Below, piece after piece: positions 38,166-47,447 of a stretch of 64,000 bases of DNA (positions are counted from its first letter, which is position 1; each line of letters opens with the position of its first letter). The position numbers were made by a program, and so were the translations under genes. The stretch comes from Pantoea sp. At-9b (lineage in GTDB: Bacteria; Pseudomonadota; Gammaproteobacteria; Enterobacterales; Enterobacteriaceae): the NCBI RefSeq assembly GCF_000175935.2, contig NC_014837.1, forward strand, positions 3,534,001 to 3,598,000. The letters are read 5' to 3'. The notes under the pieces are model-generated. The model ran no database searches and was not told the DNA's origin. It was given only the letters and a program-made list of their open reading frames with translations.

Positions 38166-39251
38166 ATGATGCAAGCGCCGCAGTTCGCGCAACAGGTGCT
38201 GGACTGGTATCAGCGCTTTGGTCGCAAAACCCTGCCCTGGCAGCAGGAGAAAACGCCTTACAAAGTATGGCTCTCCGAAGTGATGTTGCAGCAGACCCAG
38301 GTTGCCACCGTCATTCCCTATTTTGAACGCTTTATGGCGCGTTTCCCCACGGTTGCCGATCTGGCCGCGGCACCACTGGATGAAGTGCTGCATCTGTGGA
38401 CCGGTCTCGGTTATTACGCCCGGGCGCGCAACCTGCATAAAGCGGCAAAACAGGTGGTGGATAAACACGCTGGCGAGTTTCCGCGTAACTTTGATGACGT
38501 GGCAGCACTGCCGGGCGTGGGCCGCTCGACAGCGGGGGCAATATTGTCTCTATCGCTGGGCCTGCACTTCCCGATCCTCGATGGCAACGTCAAACGTGTG
38601 TTAGCGCGTTGCTACGCCGTGGCTGGCTGGCCGGGGAAAAAAGAAGTCGAAAAGCGGCTATGGCAAATCAGCGAAGAGGTCACCCCTGCGCAGGGCGTCA
38701 GCCAGTTTAACCAGGCGATGATGGATCTCGGTGCGTTAGTGTGTACCCGCTCACGTCCGAAGTGTGAGATTTGCCCGCTCAACAGCGGCTGCGTCGCCTA
38801 TGCCAACACCAGTTGGGCCAACTATCCCGGCAAGAAACCCAAGCAAACGCTGCCTGAACGCAGTGGCTGGTTTTTGATGATGCAGCACGGTGATGATGTC
38901 TGGCTGGAGCAACGTCCCCCAGTGGGCCTGTGGGGCGGCCTGTTTTGCTTCCCGCAATTCACCACCGAACAGGCCATGACCGACTGGCTGGCGGAACGCG
39001 GCATTCACGCCAGACCACAGCAGCTCACCGCCTTCCGCCATACCTTCAGCCATTTCCATCTGGATATTGTGCCTATGTGGCTGGCATGGCCTTCGTCCGG
39101 GTCGCTGATGGATGAAGCAGGCGGTCTCTGGTATAACTTAGCGCAACCACCGTCAGTGGGTCTGGCTGCGCCGGTCGAGCGCCTGTTGCATGAACTGCGA
39201 CATCCCCAGCAACTGGCACTGCATACGCGAGTGACCGAAGAGGAAGAGTAA
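38166..39251 (+). CDS. mutY: Adenine DNA glycosylase
   Basis: MutY removes adenine mispaired with 8-oxoguanine. The 361-residue product has the HhH-GPD core ([33 protein letters not shown] with the catalytic aspartate in [10 protein letters not shown]), the iron-sulfur cluster cysteines spaced C-x6-C-x2-C-x5-C ([17 protein letters not shown]) and a C-terminal NUDIX-like domain ([11 protein letters not shown]). The E. coli protein starts one codon later, at the second of two adjacent ATGs. It overlaps yggX by 1 nt. Confidence 0.97.
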   Translation: MMQAPQFAQQVLDWYQRFGRKTLPWQQEKTPYKVWLSEVMLQQTQVATVIPYFERFMARFPTVADLAAAPLDEVLHLWTGLGYYARARNLHKAAKQVVDKHAGEFPRNFDDVAALPGVGRSTAGAILSLSLGLHFPILDGNVKRVLARCYAVAGWPGKKEVEKRLWQISEEVTPAQGVSQFNQAMMDLGALVCTRSRPKCEICPLNSGCVAYANTSWANYPGKKPKQTLPERSGWFLMMQHGDDVWLEQRPPVGLWGGLFCFPQFTTEQAMTDWLAERGIHARPQQLTAFRHTFSHFHLDIVPMWLAWPSSGSLMDEAGGLWYNLAQPPSVGLAAPVERLLHELRHPQQLALHTRVTEEEE

Positions 39252-39523
39252 TGAGCCGCACCATTTTTTGTACTTATCTGCAACGCGACGCTGAAGGTCA
39301 GGACTTTCAGCTGTATCCTGGCGAGCTGGGTAAGCGCATCTACAACGAAATCTCCAAAGAAGCCTGGCAGCAATGGATGACCAAGCAAACCATGCTGATC
39401 AACGAGAAAAAGCTCAACATGATGAACCCGGGCGATCGCAAAGTGCTGGAACAGGAGATGGTGAATTTCCTGTTTGAAGGCAAAGATGTGCACATTGAAG
39501 GTTACACACCGCCGGAAAAATAA
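39251..39523 (+). CDS. yggX: YggX, oxidative damage/iron-trafficking protein
   Basis: The 90-residue protein matches E. coli YggX (91): [52 protein letters not shown]. It is linked to protection of Fe-S clusters. The ATG overlaps the mutY stop (TAATG), which fits the shared theme, since MutY has a 4Fe-4S cluster. A terminator follows. Confidence 0.96.
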   Translation: MSRTIFCTYLQRDAEGQDFQLYPGELGKRIYNEISKEAWQQWMTKQTMLINEKKLNMMNPGDRKVLEQEMVNFLFEGKDVHIEGYTPPEK

Positions 39524-39530
39524 ACTTTCT

Positions 39531-39554
39531 GGGCCTCACCTTGAGGCCCTTTTC
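39531..39554 (+). terminator. Rho-independent terminator of mutY-yggX
   Basis: GGGCCTCA and TGAGGCCC pair around CCT and are followed by TTTT. It starts 7 bp after the yggX stop. The mltC ATG follows 20 bp later. Confidence 0.85.
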
Positions 39555-39574
39555 AGGTCAGGCTTGCATTAACA

Positions 39575-40654
39575 ATGAATAAAAAATTGATCGCCCTGCT
39601 GGCAATCGCACCGTTGTTGGTTTCCTGCTCCGGACACAAACAAGGGCAATATCACGAAGAGTGGGTTAAGGACACCAACGGTTTCGACATTCTGATGGGT
39701 CAGTTCGCCCATAACATTGAAAATATCTGGGGAATCAATGAAGTTCTGATCGCTGGCCCAAAAGATTACGTCAAATATAGCGATAACTATTACACCCGCA
39801 GCCATATCAACTTTGATAGCGGTAGCATTACCGTTGAAACCATTTCCGGCACCGATCCGATGGCGAGCCTGCGCCAGGCGATCATCACCACGCTGTTAAT
39901 GGGTGACGAACCGGGTAATGTCGATCTCTATTCAGACGCCAACGATATTCAGATCAGTAAAGAGCCGATGCTGTACGGCCAGGTGTTGGACAACACCGGT
40001 CAGGCGATTCGCTGGCAGGGACGTGCTGGCAGCTTTGCTGATTACCTGATTCAGAACAAACTGCAAAAACGCACCTCGGGCCTGCATGTTATCTGGTCTG
40101 TGACCATTCCGATGGTGCCAAACCATCTCGATAAACGTGCGCATAAATACCTGCCCATGGTGCGTAAAGCCGCTGAAGAGTATGGCGTGGATGCGTCGTT
40201 GATTCTGGCGATTATGCAGACCGAGTCGAGCTTCAACCCCTATGCGGTGAGCAACTCGGATGCACTGGGGCTGATGCAGGTCGTGCAGCATACCGCAGGG
40301 GTTGATGTCTTCCGCATGAAGGGGAAATGGGGCAAACCAAGCCGCAGTTATCTGCTTGATCCGGAGAATAACATCGATGCCGGTACGGCCTATTTGTCGT
40401 TATTGCAGAACACCTATCTGGGCGGAATCCAGGACCCGGTATCACGACGTTATGCGGTGATTACTGCCTATAACGGCGGTGCGGGCAGCGTGTTGCGCGT
40501 GTTCTCCAGCGATAAAGATCGCGCGTTTGCGATGATTAATGGCATGTCGCCGGGGCAGGTCTATCAGACTCTGACCACCAACCATCCATCCGCAGAATCA
40601 CGTCGCTATCTGTACAAGGTGAACAGCGCCCAGCGCAGTTATCACCGTTATTAA
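39575..40654 (+). CDS. mltC: Membrane-bound lytic murein transglycosylase C
   Basis: MltC cleaves peptidoglycan to 1,6-anhydromuropeptides at the outer membrane. The 359-residue protein has the E. coli length. It starts with a lipoprotein signal ([18 protein letters not shown], cysteine after LVS). The DUF3393 domain is followed by the SLT domain with the catalytic glutamate in [17 protein letters not shown], then ALGLMQV and [13 protein letters not shown]. In E. coli nupG separates it from speC; here only repeats do. Confidence 0.97.
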   Translation: MNKKLIALLAIAPLLVSCSGHKQGQYHEEWVKDTNGFDILMGQFAHNIENIWGINEVLIAGPKDYVKYSDNYYTRSHINFDSGSITVETISGTDPMASLRQAIITTLLMGDEPGNVDLYSDANDIQISKEPMLYGQVLDNTGQAIRWQGRAGSFADYLIQNKLQKRTSGLHVIWSVTIPMVPNHLDKRAHKYLPMVRKAAEEYGVDASLILAIMQTESSFNPYAVSNSDALGLMQVVQHTAGVDVFRMKGKWGKPSRSYLLDPENNIDAGTAYLSLLQNTYLGGIQDPVSRRYAVITAYNGGAGSVLRVFSSDKDRAFAMINGMSPGQVYQTLTTNHPSAESRRYLYKVNSAQRSYHRY

Positions 40655-40666
40655 GTGCGGTCAGTT

Positions 40667-40802
40667 CCCTCACCCCAGCCCTCTCCCGCAAGACGGGAGA
40701 GGGAGCAGATCGAGCAGACCTCTTCCGCTTACGGGAGAGGGAGCAGATTCAGCATATTGCACATCTCCTTCTCCCGCTTGCGGGAGAAGGCCGGGATGAG
40801 GG
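40667..40802. repeat. Compound CTCTCCC-type repetitive element
   Basis: Three hairpin-prone pieces lie in a row: CTCTCCCGCAAGACGGGAGAG, an internal CTCTTCCGCTTACGGGAGAG and CTTCTCCCGCTTGCGGGAGAAG. They are bracketed by CCCTCACCCC and an inverted GGGATGAGGG. A related partial copy is at 45548. Such elements are common between genes in gamma-proteobacteria. This one separates mltC from convergent speC and may serve as terminator. Confidence 0.75.
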
Positions 40803-40817
40803 TAACAGCAAGCACAA

Positions 40818-42965
40818 TTAAACCATCATATTCGCCACTAAATGCTTACGTCCGCTGTCATCCTCTTCGGTGTAAACCCCCTGCAACTCCGGCGAGAAGC
40901 CCGGCAGCAGGTTGATCCCCTCTTCCAGCGCGAGGAAATAGCGCTGCACCGCGCCACCCCAGACTTCGCCCGGCACCACGCACAGCACGCCAGGAGGGTA
41001 AGGTAATGCACCTTCTGCGGCGATGCGCCCTTCCGCTTTGGCAATCGGCACCAGCTCGACGTCACCGCGAATATACGCCTGATGTGCATCCTGCGGGTTT
41101 ACCTTAACCGGCGGGAAGCAGGCTTCGCGGAACATGGCTTTTTGCAGATCTTTCACACCATAGCTGACGTACAAATCATGCATTTCCTGGCACAGGCGAC
41201 GCAGGGTATAGCCTTGATAACGCGCCATATTTTTGCGATACACACTCGGCAGCACCTCCGCCAGCAGCGCGTCTTCTTTCACGTGCTGTTCGAACTGCTC
41301 CAGCATCGCCACCAGATGCGCCATCTTCTCCGCGCTTTCCGCTGGCGTCAGCAGGAACAGGATTGAGTTGAGGTCGCATTTTTCCGGCACAATACCGTTT
41401 TCGCGCAGGTAATTGGCCAGAATGGTGGCCGGAATGCCGAACTCGGTGTACTCCCCGCTGGCGGCATCAATGCCTGGCGTAGTGAGCAGCAGTTTGCAAG
41501 GGTCAACCAGATATTGCTCACTGGCATAACCGGCAAAACCGTGCCATTTCGCCCCAGGTTCGAAGCTGAAGTAAGCAGGATCGGCGGCGATCGTCTCGGT
41601 TTCTGCTGCCTGCCACGGTTGACCATGCACCTGTTCCGGCAGGAATGGCAGAATCATCTCACAGCGTTCCAGAATCGCTTTACGCGCATCAATGCCCAGC
41701 GTGACGCATTCGTGCCACATGCTACGACCCGCCTCGCCCTGATGCATCCGTGCGTTAATATCCAACGCCGCGAACAACGGGTAGAACGGGCTGGTGGACG
41801 CGTGCAGCATAAAGGCGTTGTTCAGGCGCTTATGCGGACAAAAGCGTTTCTGCCCGCGCAGATGGTTATCTTTCTTGTGAATCTGAGAAGTCTGTGAGAA
41901 TCCGGCCAGCTGCTTATGCACCGACTGGGTGACAAAAATTCCCGGATCGTTCTCATTCAGCTCCAGCGTTAACGGCGAGCACCCCTCCATCAGCGGGATA
42001 AATTGCTCGTAACCCAGCCAGGCGGAATCAAACAGGATGTAATCACACAGATGGCCGATGCGATCCACCACCTGGCGCGCGTTATACACCGTGCCGTCGT
42101 AGGTACCGAGCTGAATGATCGCCAGACGGAACGGACGCTGATCTTTAGCGCGCTTCGGCGCGACTTTCTTGACCTGCTCACGCAGATAGCCTTCATCAAA
42201 GCAATGCGCATCAATGCCGCCAATAAAGCCGAACGGGTTACGCGCCGCTTCGAGATACACCGGCGTGGCTCCCGCCTGAATCAGCGCACCATGATGGTTA
42301 GATTTATGGTTGTTGCGGTCGAACAGCACCAAATCACCACGTGTCAGCAGCGCGTTGGTCACCACTTTGTTAGCGCTGGAAGTCCCGTTCAACACGAAAT
42401 AGGTTTTGTCAGCGTTAAACACTTTGGCCGCATACTTCTGCGCATCTTTAGCCGAACCTTCGTGGATCAGCAAATCGCCCAGTTTGACATCCGCGTTGCA
42501 CATATCGGAACGGAAGACGTTTTCGCCATAGAATTCATAGAACTGACGACCGGCCGGATGCTTTTTGAAAAAGGCACCGCCCTGATGTCCCGGACAGGCA
42601 AAGGTGCTGTTTTGCATATCGACATAGCGCGTCAGGGTGTCAAAGAACGGTGGCAGCAGTTCCGCTTCATAAGCCTGCGCGGCCTCTTCTAACGCCTCCC
42701 ACTCCTCCGGTGCGCCGTTGATTTCAGCAACCACGCCCGGCAGTCGCAGCACCTCTTCGTCAAAGGCATTGGCAACGAATACCGGCAGGTTGAAGCCGGT
42801 CTGGCGCAACAGCGCCAACACGCCACTGCGCGTATCCGCCAAAGAGACGACAACAGCCGCCACATCGGTAAAGTCAGTGTTGTCCAGCGTCACCACGTCG
42901 CGCATGGTGTTCAGGCTCAGGTTCGGCGCTACAGCAGCGCTGGCAGCAATTTTTAGTGGTGTCAT
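40818..42965 (-). CDS. speC: Ornithine decarboxylase, constitutive/biosynthetic type
   Basis: SpeC converts ornithine to putrescine with PLP. The 715-residue product is a fold-type I decarboxylase with an N-terminal response-regulator-like wing. It follows E. coli SpeC (711) closely: NSTFACPGHQGGAFFKKHPA, VLNGTSSANKVVTNALL, the PLP lysine in VTQSVHKQLAGFSQTS, and PYPPGVLCVVPGEVWGG near the end. Position beside mltC (as in E. coli after nupG) supports SpeC over inducible SpeF. The last residues (KHLVANMMV) differ from E. coli. Confidence 0.95.
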   Translation of the reverse strand: MTPLKIAASAAVAPNLSLNTMRDVVTLDNTDFTDVAAVVVSLADTRSGVLALLRQTGFNLPVFVANAFDEEVLRLPGVVAEINGAPEEWEALEEAAQAYEAELLPPFFDTLTRYVDMQNSTFACPGHQGGAFFKKHPAGRQFYEFYGENVFRSDMCNADVKLGDLLIHEGSAKDAQKYAAKVFNADKTYFVLNGTSSANKVVTNALLTRGDLVLFDRNNHKSNHHGALIQAGATPVYLEAARNPFGFIGGIDAHCFDEGYLREQVKKVAPKRAKDQRPFRLAIIQLGTYDGTVYNARQVVDRIGHLCDYILFDSAWLGYEQFIPLMEGCSPLTLELNENDPGIFVTQSVHKQLAGFSQTSQIHKKDNHLRGQKRFCPHKRLNNAFMLHASTSPFYPLFAALDINARMHQGEAGRSMWHECVTLGIDARKAILERCEMILPFLPEQVHGQPWQAAETETIAADPAYFSFEPGAKWHGFAGYASEQYLVDPCKLLLTTPGIDAASGEYTEFGIPATILANYLRENGIVPEKCDLNSILFLLTPAESAEKMAHLVAMLEQFEQHVKEDALLAEVLPSVYRKNMARYQGYTLRRLCQEMHDLYVSYGVKDLQKAMFREACFPPVKVNPQDAHQAYIRGDVELVPIAKAEGRIAAEGALPYPPGVLCVVPGEVWGGAVQRYFLALEEGINLLPGFSPELQGVYTEEDDSGRKHLVANMMV

Positions 42966-43458
42966 AACACAAATCCCCAGAGGTCAAGGATGAGTGGGTG
43001 CCAGTGGCACAGCAATGAGGAAGATTCCCCGGCGAATAACGTCAGACGGATCGGTGCAAAAAGAGTTCACAGCCGCAACCGATAGACATCAGTAAAGCCA
43101 GAAAGCGTCTGTCTTTACTCATGTCCAACAGCGAGCGCGAAGCTGGCCTCACCGCATGGTGAGCGAGAAATGCGAACAACAGATGACGGAGGAACGCTTG
43201 CAGCGAAGCGAACGGGAACAAGTGCAAATGCGCATTGTACCGACCATGGCGGCGTCCTCAGTGATAAAGGGGGTTGATAACTATCAGGGGCGCAATAATG
43301 TCATCTTTTTTTTGTCGGAACAACCCGCTACTGGCAATTTTTGCGCATGGACAACTTATTGATATATATTGATTTTTATCAGTCGGTAAATTTAAAAGTG
43401 CTTAATTATCCGCACCTTATGCAAAATTATGCAAGGTGCGGATATTGATAACAAAGCA
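42966..43458. other. Intergenic region upstream of speC
   Basis: About 490 bp. It holds the speC promoter and a long untranslated leader with GC-rich inverted segments around 43125-43215, and an AT-rich part from 43270. Apart from the short frame at 43042-43122, I see no gene. Confidence 0.5.
43042..43122 (-). CDS. Possible 26-residue leader peptide upstream of speC
   Basis: On the speC strand, 76 bp before speC, ATG 43122 opens a frame for MSKDRRFLALLMSIGCGCEL followed by FLHRSV. It resembles no peptide I can name, and its ribosome-binding site is weak (TTGGA). Short upstream frames control polyamine genes elsewhere (SpeFL for speF), which is why it is listed. Chance is a real alternative. 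Confidence 0.25.
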   Translation of the reverse strand: MSKDRRFLALLMSIGCGCELFLHRSV

Positions 43459-44787
43459 TTACAACCAGTGTTGTGCGCGAATCTTTTCACCATCGCTAAA
43501 ACGGCTGAAGCGGAACGGATGGGCATCTACCGACGGTGTGCTGTTCAGCACCAAGTCCGCCATCAGTTGGCCGGCACCTGGCGCAATACCAAATCCGTGA
43601 CCGGAAAAGCCGGTGGCAAGATACAACCCGGCCACCTGATCAATGCCGGAGATCACGGGAATGGCATCCGGCATGGTGTCGATCAGCCCGCCCCAGCACT
43701 GCGCCAGCGGCAGATCGCGCAACGGCGGCAGCAACTCAGCCAGACTGTGACGCATGCGCTGTACGATCAAGGGATTAATCAGCGGATCGAGCACGCGCAG
43801 CACTTCATAGATCGATCGTTTATCCGCCTGACCGGGCTTCCAGCGCAGTGCCTCATCGACAAAACGTTTGCCAAGACGCAGCTGCAACGATTTACGCTCC
43901 ACCCAAAATGCTGGCATAAAACGCGGGCTAAATCGTAACGAATCCAGCGTGATATCTGCGGTATTGGTGGCTGAACTGGCCACTGTCAGACCGCCATCCA
44001 GCCGTTTGCGTAACGCGACGCTGCCAAAACTGGCGCAGACGCCGGGATCGAAATCCACCGGACGGGTACGCAATACGGTCGACAGCACCTTCAGCTGCGG
44101 CAGCGTCACGCCCAACCCCTGTAACAACAGGCGGGACCAGGCACCACCCGCCACCACCACTTGCTGACAACGGATAGCACCGTGCTCGGTGACCACTTCG
44201 CTGACGCGGCCATTGGTGCGTTCGATGGTGCGCACCGCGCAATGCTGCTGAAGATTCAGCCCCTGCTCCATCGCGGCAGCCACCATCGCGGGTGCTGCTT
44301 GCTGTGGCTCGGCACGCCCGTCCAGCGCGGTATATAACCCACCGGGATAGCGGCCCTGGAGCTGCGGCAGATGCTGGCTCAGCTGTTGCGGCGTCAACAT
44401 CTCACTGTGAATGCCGTAGTGTTGCGCTTCATTGACCCAGCGCTGATGACGCTCGCGCTGCTGCTCAGTGCGTGAGGCGTAAACGATGCCATTGCGACGA
44501 AAACCCGTCTCGCGGTTCAAACGCGCATTCATCCCCTCCCACAACTGCATGCTGAGGTTGATCAGCGGCAGCTCGCGCAGATCGCGCCCGGTGCGGCGAC
44601 ACCAGCCCCAGTTACGGCTTGATTGCTCCGCCGCCACCGTGCCCTTCTCCAGCAGCACGGTGCTGATACCACGCTGCACCAGCGACAACGCGGTCGCCAC
44701 GCCGATAATCCCACCACCAATCACCACCACATCGGCGCTCGTCGGAAACGTTGCCGAAGAGGGAACTGCATCCACGCTGGGACCCAT
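43459..44787 (-). CDS. FAD-dependent amino acid/amine oxidoreductase (DAO family)
   Basis: The 442-residue protein has the FAD-binding Rossmann motif ADVVVIGGGIIGVATALSLVQRG followed by VLLEKGTVAAEQSSRNWGW. The C-terminal FAD contact is GLYLATGFSGHGFGIAPGAG. This places it with D-amino acid dehydrogenase, glycine and sarcosine oxidase-like enzymes, which oxidise a secondary or primary amine on a small acid. It lies 28 bp after the SDR gene on the same strand and probably shares its transcript. The substrate is not evident. Confidence 0.85.
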   Translation of the reverse strand: MGPSVDAVPSSATFPTSADVVVIGGGIIGVATALSLVQRGISTVLLEKGTVAAEQSSRNWGWCRRTGRDLRELPLINLSMQLWEGMNARLNRETGFRRNGIVYASRTEQQRERHQRWVNEAQHYGIHSEMLTPQQLSQHLPQLQGRYPGGLYTALDGRAEPQQAAPAMVAAAMEQGLNLQQHCAVRTIERTNGRVSEVVTEHGAIRCQQVVVAGGAWSRLLLQGLGVTLPQLKVLSTVLRTRPVDFDPGVCASFGSVALRKRLDGGLTVASSATNTADITLDSLRFSPRFMPAFWVERKSLQLRLGKRFVDEALRWKPGQADKRSIYEVLRVLDPLINPLIVQRMRHSLAELLPPLRDLPLAQCWGGLIDTMPDAIPVISGIDQVAGLYLATGFSGHGFGIAPGAGQLMADLVLNSTPSVDAHPFRFSRFSDGEKIRAQHWL

Positions 44788-44815
44788 GATTATTTCCTCG
44801 TCAGGTAAAAGGGCA

Positions 44816-45520
44816 TCAATAGTTATCTTCCACCGTCCAGTTCACCGGAATTTCGGCAATGCTGGTAGTGGTGGGTAATTCCAGAACCGTGCGGATCAGG
44901 TGCGCCAGATCTTCCGGCTGCGTCATCTTTTCTGCGGGCACTTCGGTCAATGCGGTCCCCATATCGGTGGCGACAAAGCCGGGGCAGATGGCGGTACAGC
45001 GAATGCCATCGGCGTCGCCGATTTTGCGTAGCCCGTGGGCCAGCGCCAGCGCGGCATACTTGCTCATGGCATACAGACTGGAGCGTTCCGCTTTGACGCG
45101 TTTACCGGAGAGCGAAACCAGCATCACGATGCGGCCGGCACCGCTGGCCTGCAAATGCGGCCATGTCAGACGGCTCAGGCGCATCGGCGATTTGACGTTG
45201 ACGTCAAAGGTGCGATCAAACTCGTCGTCAGTGGCTTCAAGGATCGACAGCGGTAACATCATGCCGGCGTTATGCACCACCGCATCGATACGGCCAAATT
45301 TCGCGAGGGTGGCATCCACCCATGCCTGTTCGGTGGCCGCATCAAAGGCATCAAAACGGCACACCAGCTGATTTTCGCCGTCGCTGACGACCACATCCGC
45401 GGGTGAACGGCAGCCAAGACTCACCGCCCAACCGTTTGCCAGCAGATTGGCGGCAATCGCCGCCCCAATACCGCGGCTGGCACCGCTGATTAACGCGACT
45501 TTACGTGTTGATTTGCTCAT
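44816..45520 (-). CDS. Short-chain dehydrogenase/reductase
   Basis: The 234-residue classical SDR has the cofactor motif LISGASRGIGAAIA, the NAG motif in VVHNAGMM, the catalytic serine in VSLSGKRV and YAMSK as the YxxxK motif. It would oxidise or reduce a hydroxyl or keto group with NAD(P). It lies between the IclR gene and the DAO-type gene and is likely part of the same catabolic unit. A repeat of the CTCTTCC type separates it from the IclR gene. Confidence 0.85.
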   Translation of the reverse strand: MSKSTRKVALISGASRGIGAAIAANLLANGWAVSLGCRSPADVVVSDGENQLVCRFDAFDAATEQAWVDATLAKFGRIDAVVHNAGMMLPLSILEATDDEFDRTFDVNVKSPMRLSRLTWPHLQASGAGRIVMLVSLSGKRVKAERSSLYAMSKYAALALAHGLRKIGDADGIRCTAICPGFVATDMGTALTEVPAEKMTQPEDLAHLIRTVLELPTTTSIAEIPVNWTVEDNY

Positions 45521-45547
45521 GGAATCTCCAGATTGTGCGTGTTGTTA

Positions 45548-45582
45548 CCCTGACCCCGGCCCTCTTCCATAAGGGAGAGGGA
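45548..45582. repeat. Partial CTCTCCC-type repetitive element
   Basis: CCCTGACCCCGGCCCTCTTCC followed by ATAAGGGAGAGGG is a short relative of the compound element at 40667. It lies between the IclR and SDR genes. Confidence 0.6.
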
Positions 45583-45613
45583 GATGTGCAATAGGCTAAT
45601 TTGTGCCTCACCG

Positions 45614-46414
45614 CTAAAGCGATGCCCGCAACCGCGTATCCAGCGGGCTGATCAGTGGCGCAATCGCCGCGACTTCCTCTTTCAACAACGCCACATAACG
45701 CTGCTGCACCTCGGGGTTCAGACGGGGTGAGAGGAAGGTCAACCCCAGCGATCCCACCACGCCAGCACCGGATACCATGATCGGTACGGCGATCCCGGCG
45801 ATCCCCGGAATCAGCTCCCCAGGATCGATGGCAAAACCCTGTTGCTGCGTCTGCTCAAGTTTGTGCTGCAAGGCTTGCGCCGTTAGCTGCGGCCAACTGT
45901 CGAGCCGTGCCCGATTGCGCGCCAGAATCGCCTGCTGCTGCTCCTCTTCCAGAAACGCCAGGATCGCCAGGCTGCCCGGCCCGAGGCCCAGCGGCACGGC
46001 ACCACCGACCGATCCGGTCAGTGTCTGCATTTGGTATTCGCTGTCGTAGCGGTCAATACACACCGAATCATCACGATCGCGCGCCATCAACATCGCCGTT
46101 TCCCCGGTCTGCTGCCGTAACCGCTCCAGCGCAGGCTGGAACTGACGGCGCAGGCCTGGCCCGCGTGCCGCTTTGGCACCAAACACCAGCAGCTTGGTGC
46201 CCAACCGGTAACATTTGTCACTTTGCACCTTCTGCAACAGCTGATGTTCCACCAGCGAATTGAGAATGCGATGGCAGGTGACTTTGTTGAGACCGGAAAG
46301 GTCACACAGCGCTTTTAGCGTCGCCCCTTCACTGCCCGCATCAGCCACCAGATCGAGCAACATCACGGCACGATCCAGCAGTTGTACCCCATTTTTCCCC
46401 GAATTTTCGCTCAT
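45614..46414 (-). CDS. IclR-family transcriptional regulator
   Basis: The 266-residue protein has an N-terminal winged helix (ATLKALCDLSGLNKVTCHRILNSLVEH) and an IclR effector domain (ETAMLMARDRDDSVCIDRYDS, GPGSLAILAFLEEEQQ, AIDPGELIPGIAGIAVPI). ATG 46414 is used; a GTG three codons earlier is also possible. It is divergent from the ABC transporter operon and heads the SDR-DAO genes. A 19-bp palindrome just upstream is a plausible binding site. It probably controls both flanks in response to the pathway substrate. Confidence 0.9.
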   Translation of the reverse strand: MSENSGKNGVQLLDRAVMLLDLVADAGSEGATLKALCDLSGLNKVTCHRILNSLVEHQLLQKVQSDKCYRLGTKLLVFGAKAARGPGLRRQFQPALERLRQQTGETAMLMARDRDDSVCIDRYDSEYQMQTLTGSVGGAVPLGLGPGSLAILAFLEEEQQQAILARNRARLDSWPQLTAQALQHKLEQTQQQGFAIDPGELIPGIAGIAVPIMVSGAGVVGSLGLTFLSPRLNPEVQQRYVALLKEEVAAIAPLISPLDTRLRASL

Positions 46415-46429
46415 CAGCCTCACCGTTAA

Positions 46430-46448
46430 AGTTCCACATTATGAAACT
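46430..46448. promoter_or_regulatory. 19-bp palindromic operator, candidate IclR-family site
   Basis: AGTTCCACATTATGAAACT is a near-perfect inverted repeat: 12 of the outer 18 positions pair exactly and the rest are mostly purine-purine or pyrimidine-pyrimidine changes. It starts 16 bp from the IclR gene ATG. It has the TTCCA...TGAAA look of IclR-type sites. Confidence 0.5.
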
Positions 46449-46481
46449 TTAAATCATAAGATTTCAGTATATGGTTTTTTG

Positions 46482-46510
46482 TTGACTAATTTTCTAGCAG
46501 ATTTCATATT
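46482..46510 (+). promoter_or_regulatory. Sigma-70-type promoter of the ABC transporter operon
   Basis: TTGACT and CATATT are spaced by 17 bp, 95 bp before the solute-binding protein ATG. The operator-like palindrome lies about 35 bp upstream of the -35 box. Confidence 0.45.
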
Positions 46511-46605
46511 CGGTTGACAAGTGAGCAGCGCGTTTCAACAAAAAAAGTCGCTCACATAACAAAATTTACAACACCTGCAGATTCACCCCGACAGAGGAAA
46601 TATCT

Positions 46606-47430
46606 ATGAAAAACCATCGCATGCGTATTCTGGCTGCCTCGATGTTGCTGTTGGCTGCCCCGGTAATTACCCACGCGGACACCCTGTCCGATATCAAGGC
46701 CCGCGGCGTATTAACGGTCGGGGTGAAAAATGACTACCCGCCTTACGGCTACATGGACAACAACGGCAACACCGTCGGCTTCGAGATCAGCCTGGCGCGC
46801 TACATCGCCAACGAACTGCTCGGCTCGCCAGACAAAATCAAACTGGTGCCAGTGAACGCCTCTAACCGCATGCAATTCCTCAACTCCGGGCAGATCGACA
46901 TCATCATGGCGACCCTTGGCGTCACGCCGGATCGTGCCAAACAGATCGATTTTACCGATGAGTACGTTTCCGCTGCGGGTCCGTCGATCCTGGCGCGCAA
47001 AGCGGTGAAATTTACCCAGTGGGAGCAACTGAAAGGCCAGAAAATTTGCGGCATCCAAGGCTCTTATTTCAATAAAACCGTGACTGAAAAATATGGCCTG
47101 CAACTGGTGAATTTCACCGCGTTGCCGGAAGCGTATCGTGCGTTACAGGACAACCGCTGTGTGGCGATGGTGTTTGATGACATGTCGCTGCAAAACAAAC
47201 TGAAAGAACCGGGCTGGAGCGATTACAAAATCGCGGTGAAACCCTATGAATACCTGCCGATGGCCGGTGGCTTGCGTAAAGGTGACGATGCCTTCCGCGC
47301 CGCCGTTGATAAAGCCATTGTCAAAGCTGAAGGCGAAGACAAGCTGATTGGCTGGGAAAAAGAGTTTGCGATGCCTGCGTCGCCGTACATCGCCAAACGT
47401 GCGGAAGCGGCGCGCGCTGCGGCCAAGTAA
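46606..47430 (+). CDS. ABC transporter substrate-binding protein, polar amino acid type
   Basis: The 274-residue periplasmic protein has a signal peptide cleaved after about VITHA. The type-3 solute-binding fold follows (DIKARGVLTVGVKNDYPPYG, NTVGFEISLARYIANEL, SGQIDIIMATLGVTPDRA, KICGIQGSYFNKTV). It resembles HisJ/ArtJ/GlnH-like binders. The acid-binding region is present, so the ligand is likely an amino acid or a derivative. GAGGAA precedes the ATG. It is first in a five-gene operon. Confidence 0.92.
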   Translation: MKNHRMRILAASMLLLAAPVITHADTLSDIKARGVLTVGVKNDYPPYGYMDNNGNTVGFEISLARYIANELLGSPDKIKLVPVNASNRMQFLNSGQIDIIMATLGVTPDRAKQIDFTDEYVSAAGPSILARKAVKFTQWEQLKGQKICGIQGSYFNKTVTEKYGLQLVNFTALPEAYRALQDNRCVAMVFDDMSLQNKLKEPGWSDYKIAVKPYEYLPMAGGLRKGDDAFRAAVDKAIVKAEGEDKLIGWEKEFAMPASPYIAKRAEAARAAAK

Positions 47431-47447
47431 GCCGTCAGGAGCGACAT

